This document shows positions 1-7,107 of a DNA stretch of 13,565 nucleotides, one piece after another. The number at the start of each line of letters is the position of its first letter. Position 1 is the first letter of the stretch. The translations under genes were made by a program, and so were the position numbers. Origin of the DNA: Mangrovibacterium sp047972415 (GTDB taxonomy: Bacteria > Bacteroidota > Bacteroidia > Bacteroidales > Prolixibacteraceae). The notes below the pieces were generated by a model, which saw nothing but the letters and a program-made list of their open reading frames with translations, was not told the origin of the DNA and did not search any database. The stretch spans positions 1 to 13,565 of the forward strand of contig JBKEAN010000035.1 of NCBI GenBank assembly GCA_047972415.1. Direction: 5' to 3'.

Positions 1-43
1 TTTAAGGGGCAATTCTGCCGACCCGGGGCGTTTTTATTTCAAT

Positions 44-76
44 TTTGAGCGCATTTGTTTCAATTCACTATTTTTG
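44..76 (+). promoter_or_regulatory. Bacteroidetes-type promoter of the HTCS gene
   Basis: TTTG at 44-47, a 21-base spacer, then TATTTTTG at 69-76, an exact match to the phylum's TAnnTTTG -7 element. The expected transcription start (about 82-85) gives a leader of roughly 10 bases before the ATG at 94. This also excludes the upstream TTG at 55 as start. Transcription start inferred, not seen. Confidence 0.55.
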
Positions 77-93
77 CTCGACAAGCATCCACT

Positions 94-3000
94 ATGCACC
101 GACTAAACCATTATCGAACCAACTTATTCATTGGGTTGAACCTGCTTTGGCTGCTCCTGCTGATGGCGACTTATGCCAACGGACAACAGGTTCGCTTTGA
201 CCATTTCGACACCAGAAAGGGATTATCTCAAAATAATATCTATAGCCTGGTTGTCGATTCAACCGGCTACATCTGGATTGGGACATTGGAGGGTGTGACC
301 CGGTTTGACGGTCGGAATTTCGATTTATTCCGTTCGTTTCCGGCACAGGAAAACTCGTTAAAAGGAAACTTTATCAACCAACTTTCGGCCTGCCCGGGAG
401 GCAATATGTGGATACACATCCGCGGCCGCGGACTGAACCTGTATGACGCTGAACGCGAAAAAATAGTTCCTTTTCCCGACAGCTGTTTCCGGCCTGCCAA
501 CATTCTCAACCTGTCCAACATGCTGTCATTCGACGATTCCACGCTTTGGTTTACCGATCGGCAATCGTGCTACCGCTTCAACCTGAAAAACCGCAGCACC
601 GAAAAAATTGAAACGCCATCGGAGTTTGATCACCTCACTTACGGCGGCCCTGAACAAGTTCTTTGCTGGGGGCAACAGGGCATTTATGCCGTCAATCCGA
701 ACCAACCTTCCTCGGGAAAACAACTGGCAACAGGTCCTATCCTGCAGGTTTCACCGGTATTCAACGACTCCTTATGTGTTGTTTACGGTGATTCGTTGCA
801 CTTGCTGAACCTGAAAAGCCAGCGGCTACAAGCCTTAAAAAAGAATGAACAATTGGAACGTCTCCTCCGGCAAAATGTGGTTTTATCGGCTGCCGGTTAT
901 CAAAACGAAATCTGGCTGGGCACCAACAATGGCCTGCTGTCCATGCAATTTGACGGCGACCGGGTTTCAAACGTCAGCAGCCACAGCTATGACCCCTTCA
1001 ATAACGATTCGTTTCACGGGAAGGATGCTCACCAACTCGCCTTCGATAAACTGGGCAACCTCTGGATTGGGACTTCGAAATACGGTGTCAACCTGTTCCA
1101 GCGAGGCAAAAACCAATTTCATCATCACCTCATTTCGGTGCTGTCAAAAGCCGACCAGGAGATTGACCCGGTGCGCTCTATTCACCGAAGTTCCGACGGG
1201 CGGCTTTGGATTGGCTTCGACCGGTTGGGGCTGGTCGCTATTGGTGCAGATAACCAGCAGAAGTTGTACAGTGAAATTGTTGGGCGCGATAAGCGTAGAC
1301 GCCCGCTCCAGTCCATCCGCTGCCTTTTCGAAGATTCGCGGGGTCAACTGTGGATTGGGACTGCCTCCGGACTGTGTTGTTACAATCAACTCACGGACCA
1401 GATTGAATCGGTGAGCCTGAATTATGCCTGGGACTGGCAGTCGAACTGCTACGTGATGAAAGAGTTTGCCCCCGGCATGCTGACCGTTACCCATCCCGAA
1501 GGTATCGGCATTATCGACCTGGCAAAAAAAACCTTGCAGCAACTGCCGATGCCCCAAAACTATATCCCGGCCTCCATCCGAAGCATTGTAACCGATAACA
1601 ATTCAAATTATTGGTTCATAGCCGACAACATTGGCCTGGCCAAGTGGAGCCCGGGCCACGGCCTTGTTTATTTTACACACGAAAACGCCGGGCTTACCGA
1701 CAACAAACTGTACTCGCTGGCCCTGGCCGGCCCGACCATCTGGATAGGCAGCAATAACGGGCTGATGGCCTTCGACCTGAAAACCGAAAAAGTGAGCCAG
1801 GCTTTTTTCGAGGCAAACGGCCTTTCGAACAACCTGGTGTACAGCATTGCCAAGTCCGAAAATTACTTGTGGATGAGTACAAACCGGGGAATCAGCCGGC
1901 TACGCTTGGCTGACAATCACCTCGAGAGCTTTCTGCCTGAAGACCTTTTTATGGACGACGCCGCGTTCCAGGATAAAGACGGAACGGTATATTTTGGCGG
2001 CTATGACGGGTTCATCAGTTTCGACCCGGCAAAAATCGAAGATCAACCCGAAGCGCCGAAAGTGGTTATCAACAACCTGTTTTTGAACAACAAAAAGCTT
2101 GAAGTCGGACAGGTGATCAATAAAGAACGTATTCTCGAAAAGTCCATTCAACTGACGAAAGCTATCCGAATGAGTTATAGTACCAACTCGTTTTCCATTG
2201 CCTTCGATGCTTTTCCATTCCGTTTTCCCGACCTGACAAGTTTCCGCTACCGCCTGCGGGGGCTCTCTCCGGAGTGGATTTTAGCTTCGAAAAACGAAGA
2301 CCGGGCGGTATTTGCCAACCTTCCGCCCGGAAATTATGTTTTTGAAGTTGAAGCCAATAACGGCGGACAAAACTGGAGCCGCCCGGCCCAACTCCAAATC
2401 ACCATTGTACCGCCATTTTACCGGACGTTCTGGTTTCAGTCGCTGCTGTTGCTCCTTGTGATTGCCTTTGTGCTGGCCATTTTCAGGATCCGGCTTTACA
2501 CCATCAAAAAATGGAATTTGCAGCTCGAAACGCGTATTCAGGAGCAAACTTTCAGTATTGAACAACAAAAGAACAAGCTTATCGCGCAAAAGGAACAGAT
2601 GGTGGAACTGAGCAGGCAACTGCACGAGGCCGACCAGGCAAAATTGCAGTTTTACACCAATGTGTCGCACGAATTCCGCACACCGCTCACCATCATCATG
2701 GGAAATATTGAGTCGCTGAAAGAACAGGGCGTCAGTCAGTACCTGCTGAAAAATATCAAACGCAGCTCCGAACGCCTGTTCCGGCTTGTGAACCAGTTTA
2801 TCGATTTGCAGAAGTACGACCAGGGTGAACTAAAACTCGAAGTACGACAAATTGAACTGGTCCGGTTTGTAAACGAAATTGCCGATTCGTTCCGCGAGCT
2901 GGCTGCCCGGAAAAACATCGGCATCCGGTTGGTTTCTGATGCTGAAAAGCTACCCGCCTGGCTCGATGCAGACAAAACCGACAAAATCTTTTACAACCTG

Positions 3001-4134
3001 CTATCGAACGCGATAAAATACACCCCAAAAGACGGCTCCGTGTTGATCGAACTCGAAGCATCCGAAAGCAAAATACAGGTCAAAGTGAGCGATACCGGTT
3101 GCGGAATCCCCGAAAAGGAACAATCAAAAATATTTCGTCGTTTTTACCGGAGTGAGCAAGTCAGCGGGTCAACCGAAGGGCACGGCATGGGCCTCGCACT
3201 GGTAAAAGCGCTGGTGGGACTGCAACACGGAACAATCGGTTTTAGCAGCCGTGAAAACTCAGGCAGCTGCTTTACAGTTCAATTCAAAACCGGTAAAAGT
3301 CATTTCAACCCCGACGAAATCAGTAAAAGCAGCTTTCAGCCAATTTCGCACGAACCCGAGCCCGAAACAGCCATTGTTCACCCTTCAACCCCTTCCAACG
3401 AAACCATTCTGCTGGTTGAAGACAACCTGGAACTGATGGATTACCTGGTATCGTATCTCGGAAAATATTACCGGATTGAAACCGCAGCCAACGGAAAAGA
3501 AGCTTTGCAAAAAATCGGCAACCAGCTTCCCGACCTCGTCATCACCGACCTGATGATGCCCGCCATGGACGGATTGAGCCTGGTAAAAACACTGAAACAG
3601 AAGGCTGAAACCAGCTTGCTGCAAATTATTGTACTGAGTGCAAAGGTGGATGAAACCAGTAAAATTGAGAGTTTCCGAAACCAGGTTGACGACTATATCG
3701 AAAAGCCCTTTCACCCGGGTTTGTTGCTTTCGCGCGTTCAAAACCTGCTAAAAAAACGAGCTGACATTCGGAATTCACTCGACAGTTTGGGCAGTGCCGA
3801 TAAAAATAAGCTCAACCCGGAAGAGCGGCATTTCATGGAGAAGCTCCACTTCTTGACCGAACAAAACTACACCAACCCCGAATTCAACGCCGATGTACTG
3901 GCCGAGCTGTTGGGGATGAGCCGTGTGAGTTTTTACCGAAAGCTGAAGAAAATCCAGGAGGAAGGCCCCGGCGAGTTCATCCGGAAATACCGGCTAAAAA
4001 AGGCCGTTCAACTCATTCGCGAGGGCAACAAATCAATCAGCGAGATTAGTACCGACATTGGATTTTTAAGCCTTTCACATTTCCGGAAAAGCTTCAGCGA
4101 AGAATACGGTGTGTCGCCATCGAAATTCAGGTAG
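94..4134 (+). CDS. Hybrid two-component system sensor kinase/response regulator (HTCS), AraC-type output
   Basis: This one-protein signalling system senses a ligand, usually a glycan fragment, in the periplasm and activates transcription through its own DNA-binding domain. Seen (1346 aa): an N-terminal signal/anchor helix with a Leu run (residues about 10-30); regulator-propeller blades with W-I-G-T style motifs (W61, W274, W324, W372, W420, W550, W593); a Y_Y_Y domain (about 690-770); a transmembrane helix (about 779-800); a HisKA domain with phospho-acceptor H859 in SHEFRTPL; a HATPase with N972, D1000-T-G-C-G and G1029-H-G-M-G; a receiver with phospho-acceptor D1152 and the late Lys of EKPF; and a C-terminal AraC HTH (about 1246-1346). 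Every catalytic residue checked is present. Length and order fit the family. I chose the ATG at 94 over the in-frame TTG at 55 because the -7 box lies between them and the ATG precedes a clean signal sequence. The ligand is unknown; no SusC/SusD genes lie in the window. Confidence 0.95.
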   Translation: MHRLNHYRTNLFIGLNLLWLLLLMATYANGQQVRFDHFDTRKGLSQNNIYSLVVDSTGYIWIGTLEGVTRFDGRNFDLFRSFPAQENSLKGNFINQLSACPGGNMWIHIRGRGLNLYDAEREKIVPFPDSCFRPANILNLSNMLSFDDSTLWFTDRQSCYRFNLKNRSTEKIETPSEFDHLTYGGPEQVLCWGQQGIYAVNPNQPSSGKQLATGPILQVSPVFNDSLCVVYGDSLHLLNLKSQRLQALKKNEQLERLLRQNVVLSAAGYQNEIWLGTNNGLLSMQFDGDRVSNVSSHSYDPFNNDSFHGKDAHQLAFDKLGNLWIGTSKYGVNLFQRGKNQFHHHLISVLSKADQEIDPVRSIHRSSDGRLWIGFDRLGLVAIGADNQQKLYSEIVGRDKRRRPLQSIRCLFEDSRGQLWIGTASGLCCYNQLTDQIESVSLNYAWDWQSNCYVMKEFAPGMLTVTHPEGIGIIDLAKKTLQQLPMPQNYIPASIRSIVTDNNSNYWFIADNIGLAKWSPGHGLVYFTHENAGLTDNKLYSLALAGPTIWIGSNNGLMAFDLKTEKVSQAFFEANGLSNNLVYSIAKSENYLWMSTNRGISRLRLADNHLESFLPEDLFMDDAAFQDKDGTVYFGGYDGFISFDPAKIEDQPEAPKVVINNLFLNNKKLEVGQVINKERILEKSIQLTKAIRMSYSTNSFSIAFDAFPFRFPDLTSFRYRLRGLSPEWILASKNEDRAVFANLPPGNYVFEVEANNGGQNWSRPAQLQITIVPPFYRTFWFQSLLLLLVIAFVLAIFRIRLYTIKKWNLQLETRIQEQTFSIEQQKNKLIAQKEQMVELSRQLHEADQAKLQFYTNVSHEFRTPLTIIMGNIESLKEQGVSQYLLKNIKRSSERLFRLVNQFIDLQKYDQGELKLEVRQIELVRFVNEIADSFRELAARKNIGIRLVSDAEKLPAWLDADKTDKIFYNLLSNAIKYTPKDGSVLIELEASESKIQVKVSDTGCGIPEKEQSKIFRRFYRSEQVSGSTEGHGMGLALVKALVGLQHGTIGFSSRENSGSCFTVQFKTGKSHFNPDEISKSSFQPISHEPEPETAIVHPSTPSNETILLVEDNLELMDYLVSYLGKYYRIETAANGKEALQKIGNQLPDLVITDLMMPAMDGLSLVKTLKQKAETSLLQIIVLSAKVDETSKIESFRNQVDDYIEKPFHPGLLLSRVQNLLKKRADIRNSLDSLGSADKNKLNPEERHFMEKLHFLTEQNYTNPEFNADVLAELLGMSRVSFYRKLKKIQEEGPGEFIRKYRLKKAVQLIREGNKSISEISTDIGFLSLSHFRKSFSEEYGVSPSKFR

Positions 4135-4164
4135 AAATTCCACCAATCGTTCCGGCCACTGTTT

Positions 4165-4518
4165 TTAGGTATTCTGAATCTCGTTCCGGATATAGGCATC
4201 AACCTGTTCCAGCTTATCCAAGGGCAAAATAGCCAGCAACGCATTGAGCTTCTGCATCTCATTCTTCCGGATCAGCGCTTTAAGCGGATGCTCACCGGCA
4301 TCGGCCATTGTGGCATCAGGCCGCCACTCCAACAGATCGTTGGGCGTGCAACGAAGCAGTAAACAAAGGCTTTCCAAATGCTTCAGATTGATTTCACGGC
4401 CTTGATTATTCTTTATCCGGCAAGCAAAATTGGCTGAAAAGCCGTGCTTGGTAAAATAATTGAAACTCTTGTCAATTCCCCGAATCTTCAACACCCTGCT
4501 AAAATTAAATACGAGCAT
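4165..4518 (-). CDS. Small helix-turn-helix (Cro/C1-like) regulator
   Basis: A 117-residue protein. Residues about 5-65 look like the compact HTH family common in Bacteroidetes: a short first helix (FNFSRVLKIRGI), a segment with GFSANFACRIKNN as the likely recognition region, then INLKHLESLCLLLRCTPNDLLEW, the usual ending of this domain. The tail (about 78-117) is Leu/Lys-rich, predicted helical and may mediate dimerisation. It starts with ATG at 4518 and has no clear Shine-Dalgarno. It is convergent with the HTCS gene, whose stop lies 30 bases away, with no evident terminator between. Upstream it faces a degenerate 21-bp tandem array, which makes autoregulation an attractive but untested idea. 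DNA binding is inferred from the fold; target genes are unknown. It could also be a relic of an addiction or phage module, but no partner gene is present. Confidence 0.8.
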   Translation of the reverse strand: MLVFNFSRVLKIRGIDKSFNYFTKHGFSANFACRIKNNQGREINLKHLESLCLLLRCTPNDLLEWRPDATMADAGEHPLKALIRKNEMQKLNALLAILPLDKLEQVDAYIRNEIQNT

Positions 4519-4556
4519 CTTATTGTGTTTTTAAATGAATAATCCCGCTTCCTGCA

Positions 4557-4787
4557 TCAAGTTACTACTTCTGAATAACAATTTTATACTTCTCTTCGTT
4601 AATTTTCTATTTCTGAATTCAATAATTCTACTTTCCTATTTCAATTTTATACTTTACCTGGTTAATTTTTTGCTTTTGAATTGAAATTAACAATTTTCGA
4701 AAGGTAATTCTATCTCTTTTTTTTCAAATTTTCTCCCTCCGAACGTTAGTTTTCTCCTTTCGAATTACAATTTTCAGTAAAATTCAG
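4557..4787. repeat. Degenerate 21-bp tandem repeat array, 11 units
   Basis: Eleven consecutive 21-base units align without gaps, starting at 4557, 4578, 4599, 4620, 4641, 4662, 4683, 4704, 4725, 4746 and 4767. A weaker unit may precede at 4536. The core consensus is AATTTTcTacTTtcgaat, with the AATTTT block best conserved. Units at 4599 and 4662 match at 17 of 21 positions, and 4599 and 4746 at 16 of 21. Adjacent units are less alike than units three apart (4578/4641, 4599/4662), suggesting a 63-bp higher-order duplication. The array lies upstream of the HTH gene and is AT-rich with pyrimidines on the + strand. No reading frame stays open through it. Role unknown. Confidence 0.7.
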
Positions 4788-4917
4788 AAGATTTCGCACT
4801 TCGTTCGAAATGATTTGAATTTAAAATCAATGGATGAAAAAATTAGCGGACTTTCCAGACTGCTTCATATCCCCAAAATCACAGAATCCTGTCATTCTGA
4901 GCGAAGCGAAGAATCTC
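4787..4917. repeat. REP-like palindromic dispersed repeat (two imperfect arms)
   Basis: The right arm at 4891-4917 contains gtcattctgagcgaagcga followed by agaatctc, a motif I recognise as a widespread intergenic dispersed repeat in Bacteroidetes and other phyla. The left arm at 4787-4814 (gatttcgcacttcgttcg followed by aaatgat) resembles its reverse complement, so the two arms form an imperfect inverted repeat around a spacer of about 76 bases. A further CCTTCGGCAGG motif at 4945-4955 resembles another member of the same repeat class. Copy number elsewhere in the genome cannot be seen here. Confidence 0.55.
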
Positions 4918-4962
4918 TTTTCAATAGCAGAACTAAAAATCTGTCCTTCGGCAGGCAACAAT

Positions 4963-4990
4963 AAAAAACGCCACCCGTTTGGGCAGCGTT
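4963..4990 (-). terminator. Rho-independent terminator of glyA
   Basis: On the - strand, 30 bases after the glyA stop, AACGC (4986-4990) pairs with GCGTT (4967-4971). An inner CCC/GGG pair and a small internal loop lie between them, followed by a run of T (4963-4968 is all A on +). Confidence 0.8.
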
Positions 4991-5019
4991 TCTGTCATTA
5001 TTTTTCAATCCGAAAGCAA

Positions 5020-6300
5020 TTACCAGGCAAACAGCGGCAAGTCTTTCATCATGGCGTTAACACGTTTGTGAACCGATGCAATAACATCGGCATTGTCCGG
5101 AGCGCTCAGCACTTCGTCAATCAAATCAACGATAACCGGCATCGCGTCTTCTTTCAAACCACGGGTGGTGATAGCCGGAGTACCCACGCGCAAACCTGAT
5201 GTGGTGAACGGTGAACGGCTGTCGAACGGAACCATGTTTTTGTTGATGGTAATATCAGCCAGAACCAAGGCGTTCTCAGCAGCTTTACCAGTCAAATCGG
5301 GGAATTTGGTACGCAGGTCAATCAACATGCTGTGGTTGTCGGTACCACCCGAAATCACTTTATAACCTTTGGCGATGAACGCTTCAGCCATCACAGCAGC
5401 ATTCTTTTTCACCTGGGCCTGGTACACTTTGTACGAAGGATCCAAAGCTTCACCAAACGAAATAGCTTTCGAAGCAATCACGTGCTCCAGCGGTCCACCT
5501 TGTTGTCCGGGGAATACGGCAAAGTCCAATACGGCCGACATCATCTTTGTTTCGCCTTTCGGAGTTTTGAAACCGAACGGGTTTTCAAAATCTTTCCCTA
5601 ACAGGATGATACCACCGCGTGGTCCACGCAAAGTTTTATGGGTTGTTGACGTAACAACGTGCGCATGTTTAACCGGGTTTTCCAGCAAACCGGCAGCAAT
5701 TAAACCAGCCGGGTGAGCCATGTCAATCATCAGCATGGCGCCAACTTCGTCGGCAATCTTGCGCATGCGGGCATAGTCCCACTCGCGTGAGTAAGCCGAT
5801 GCACCACCGATAATCAGTTTCGGTTTGTGTTCTTTTGCCAAAGCTTCCATTTCGTCGTAGTCAACCAATCCGGTATCTTCTTTCACGTGGTAAGCAATGG
5901 GCTGGTACAATATACCTGAAGAGTTTACAGGCGAACCGTGAGACAAGTGACCACCGTGGGCCAGGTCAAGTCCAAGGAATTTGTCGCCCGGATTCAGAAT
6001 CACGCTCAGTACGGCAGCATTGGCCTGGGCGCCCGAGTGCGGTTGCACGTTGGCATATTCGGCACCGAAAAGTTCTTTCAAACGGTCAATGGCCAATTGC
6101 TCGGTCAAATCCACCACCTGGCAACCACCGTAGTAACGTTTGCCCGGGTAGCCTTCAGCGTATTTATTGGTCATGACAGAACCCATTGCTTCCATCACCT
6201 GGTCGCTGACAAAGTTTTCTGAAGCAATCAATTCGATACCGCTAAGCTGACGCTGGCGTTCTTTTTCGATAATGTCAAATACTAATTGATCTCTTTTCAT
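5020..6300 (-). CDS. glyA: Serine hydroxymethyltransferase
   Basis: This cytoplasmic PLP enzyme interconverts serine plus tetrahydrofolate with glycine plus 5,10-methylenetetrahydrofolate, the main source of one-carbon units. Seen: 426 residues, full length for bacterial GlyA. It begins with the usual substrate-pocket segment GIELIASENF (21-30), followed by Tyr-rich YPGKRYYGG (51-59), ANVQPHSGAQAN (83-94), and the PLP-binding block TSTTHKTLRGPRGG, in which K222 is the Schiff-base lysine. The MIDMAHPAGL segment (191-200) carries the Asp and His that contact the cofactor, and a C-terminal SGLRVGTPA block is present. The protein ends in LFAW, common in Bacteroidetes GlyA. It starts with ATG at 6300 after an A-rich stretch without Shine-Dalgarno. 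It is a single-gene unit with its own terminator, and the divergent gene begins over 300 bases away. No oddities. Confidence 0.98.
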   Translation of the reverse strand: MKRDQLVFDIIEKERQRQLSGIELIASENFVSDQVMEAMGSVMTNKYAEGYPGKRYYGGCQVVDLTEQLAIDRLKELFGAEYANVQPHSGAQANAAVLSVILNPGDKFLGLDLAHGGHLSHGSPVNSSGILYQPIAYHVKEDTGLVDYDEMEALAKEHKPKLIIGGASAYSREWDYARMRKIADEVGAMLMIDMAHPAGLIAAGLLENPVKHAHVVTSTTHKTLRGPRGGIILLGKDFENPFGFKTPKGETKMMSAVLDFAVFPGQQGGPLEHVIASKAISFGEALDPSYKVYQAQVKKNAAVMAEAFIAKGYKVISGGTDNHSMLIDLRTKFPDLTGKAAENALVLADITINKNMVPFDSRSPFTTSGLRVGTPAITTRGLKEDAMPVIVDLIDEVLSAPDNADVIASVHKRVNAMMKDLPLFAW

Positions 6301-6384
6301 TTGGTATATGTTGAAATTTTAAATTCGGGATAAAACAAAAGCGTTTCAATAAACCGGATTGAAACCGAGTTTTTGTTAAGGCGT

Positions 6385-6416
6385 TAAAGATAGTCGTTTT
6401 GCTTGTTACAGAAAAT
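6385..6416 (-). promoter_or_regulatory. glyA: Candidate glyA promoter
   Basis: On the - strand TATCTTTA (6385-6392) matches TAnnTTTG except for the last base. TTTTCTG (6410-6416) sits about 17 bases further upstream as a weak -33 element. The implied leader would be about 75-80 bases. Both boxes are imperfect, so this is only a candidate. Confidence 0.3.
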
Positions 6417-6529
6417 AATAGAAATCAACAATCATCCGTTTTTATTAACCTTTACCATTCTTTTATAAAGCCCAAAAAGTATGGTTACAAACTATTTACC
6501 ACGTCAGCAAGTGATGTACAACATTACTG

Positions 6530-6563
6530 AAAACACATCTATTTTGAAAAATGTGTTTTTTTT
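6530..6563 (+). terminator. Terminator-like hairpin with no gene upstream
   Basis: AAAACACAT (6530-6538) and ATGTGTTTT (6551-6559) form a perfect nine-base stem around a 12-base loop, followed by further T residues to 6563. The orientation fits termination of a + strand transcript, yet the only upstream gene (glyA) runs the other way. It could end a small RNA or act as a leader attenuator for the gene at 6632. Confidence 0.55.
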
Positions 6564-6631
6564 AGAAAGCTCCGGAGGTATTTGGAGGTTTCTTTATTTT
6601 TTATGAGTTTAGCAAAAACTTCAATTCCGTT

Positions 6632-7024
6632 ATGAGTACACCCAGCCGTCCTTTGCTTTTCAGTTCAGTATTAACATTAAGCACAATTGGCAGCAGTATT
6701 GCCTGCCTTGCATTTCTTTTTACAGCTATTTTTTATTCGAACATGCTGCCAACCATCCAAAAGCTGACCAATATTGAAACGCCGGGCCTATTGGGGCGCT
6801 GGTATGTACTGACTTTTGCACTGGTTCATTTTGTTTCGCTTTCCGGGATCATTAAATTGTGGCACAACCGTAAGTCTGGCTTTTACATTTACCTGGCAGC
6901 CCAGATTACGCTACTCGTTTTACCGCTTATTTACCTTGGTAAAAACGCGTTTTCGAGTACCAATGCCATTTTTACCATCCTGTTTATTGGTATTTACCTT
7001 GTTTTTTTGAAGCGTTTAAAGTAA
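6632..7024 (+). CDS. Four-helix integral membrane protein of unknown function
   Basis: I do not recognise a characterised family. Seen: 130 residues, strongly hydrophobic, with four likely membrane helices at about 8-36, 57-77, 84-103 and 111-127. Short charged linkers include KLWHNRKS (75-82), and the C-terminus is the basic KRLK. The first helix is long, Ser/Thr-rich and lacks a cleavage motif, so the protein probably stays in the inner membrane. No catalytic or metal-binding motif is evident. It starts with ATG at 6632, which overlaps the stop of a ten-codon mini-ORF. The gene is monocistronic: divergent from glyA, with its 3' end 84 bases from the convergent CLC gene and a hairpin terminator between. 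Composition and reading frame support a real gene; function is unassigned. Confidence 0.75.
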   Translation: MSTPSRPLLFSSVLTLSTIGSSIACLAFLFTAIFYSNMLPTIQKLTNIETPGLLGRWYVLTFALVHFVSLSGIIKLWHNRKSGFYIYLAAQITLLVLPLIYLGKNAFSSTNAIFTILFIGIYLVFLKRLK

Positions 7025-7060
7025 TAGTCGCATTGATAGGCAAAGAAAACCAGCAACCAT

Positions 7061-7083
7061 AAAAAAAGCCCCTGAACGGGGCT
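7061..7083 (-). terminator. Rho-independent terminator of the CLC gene
   Basis: On the - strand AGCCCC (7078-7083) pairs with GGGGCT (7067-7072) around a five-base loop, followed by seven T residues (7061-7067 is all A on +). It lies 24 bases past the CLC stop. On the + strand a later T-run (7090-7095) could let it also stop transcription of the membrane protein gene. Confidence 0.88.
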
Positions 7084-7107
7084 ATGCAATTTTTTCTGAT
7101 TTGAACG

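Larger units (their letters stand above)
6301..6631. other. Divergent intergenic region between glyA and the membrane protein gene
   Basis: 331 AT-rich bases without a convincing gene. They hold the candidate glyA promoter (- strand), a possible + strand promoter (TTTG 6372-6375, 18-base spacer, TCGTTTTG 6394-6401, one mismatch to TAnnTTTG), the perfect hairpin with T-run at 6530-6563, two GGAGG motifs (6574-6578, 6584-6588) in a direct repeat, and a ten-codon mini-ORF (6603-6635) overlapping the next start. Confidence 0.6.

Noticed and set aside
55..93. TTG start 13 codons upstream for the HTCS protein
   Set aside because: The -7 promoter box lies inside this stretch and the ATG at 94 gives a normal signal sequence.
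845..1414. 189-codon open frame on + inside the HTCS gene
   Set aside because: It lies wholly within the propeller region in another frame, and its translation has no domain-like pattern; the HTCS frame carries clear repeated motifs.
4557..4787. CRISPR array
   Set aside because: The units are contiguous and degenerate with no spacers and no conserved direct repeat, and no cas genes are present.
4834..5199. 121-codon open frame on + spanning the gap and the glyA 3' end
   Set aside because: It runs through the REP-like repeat, the glyA terminator and antisense glyA sequence; no protein features.
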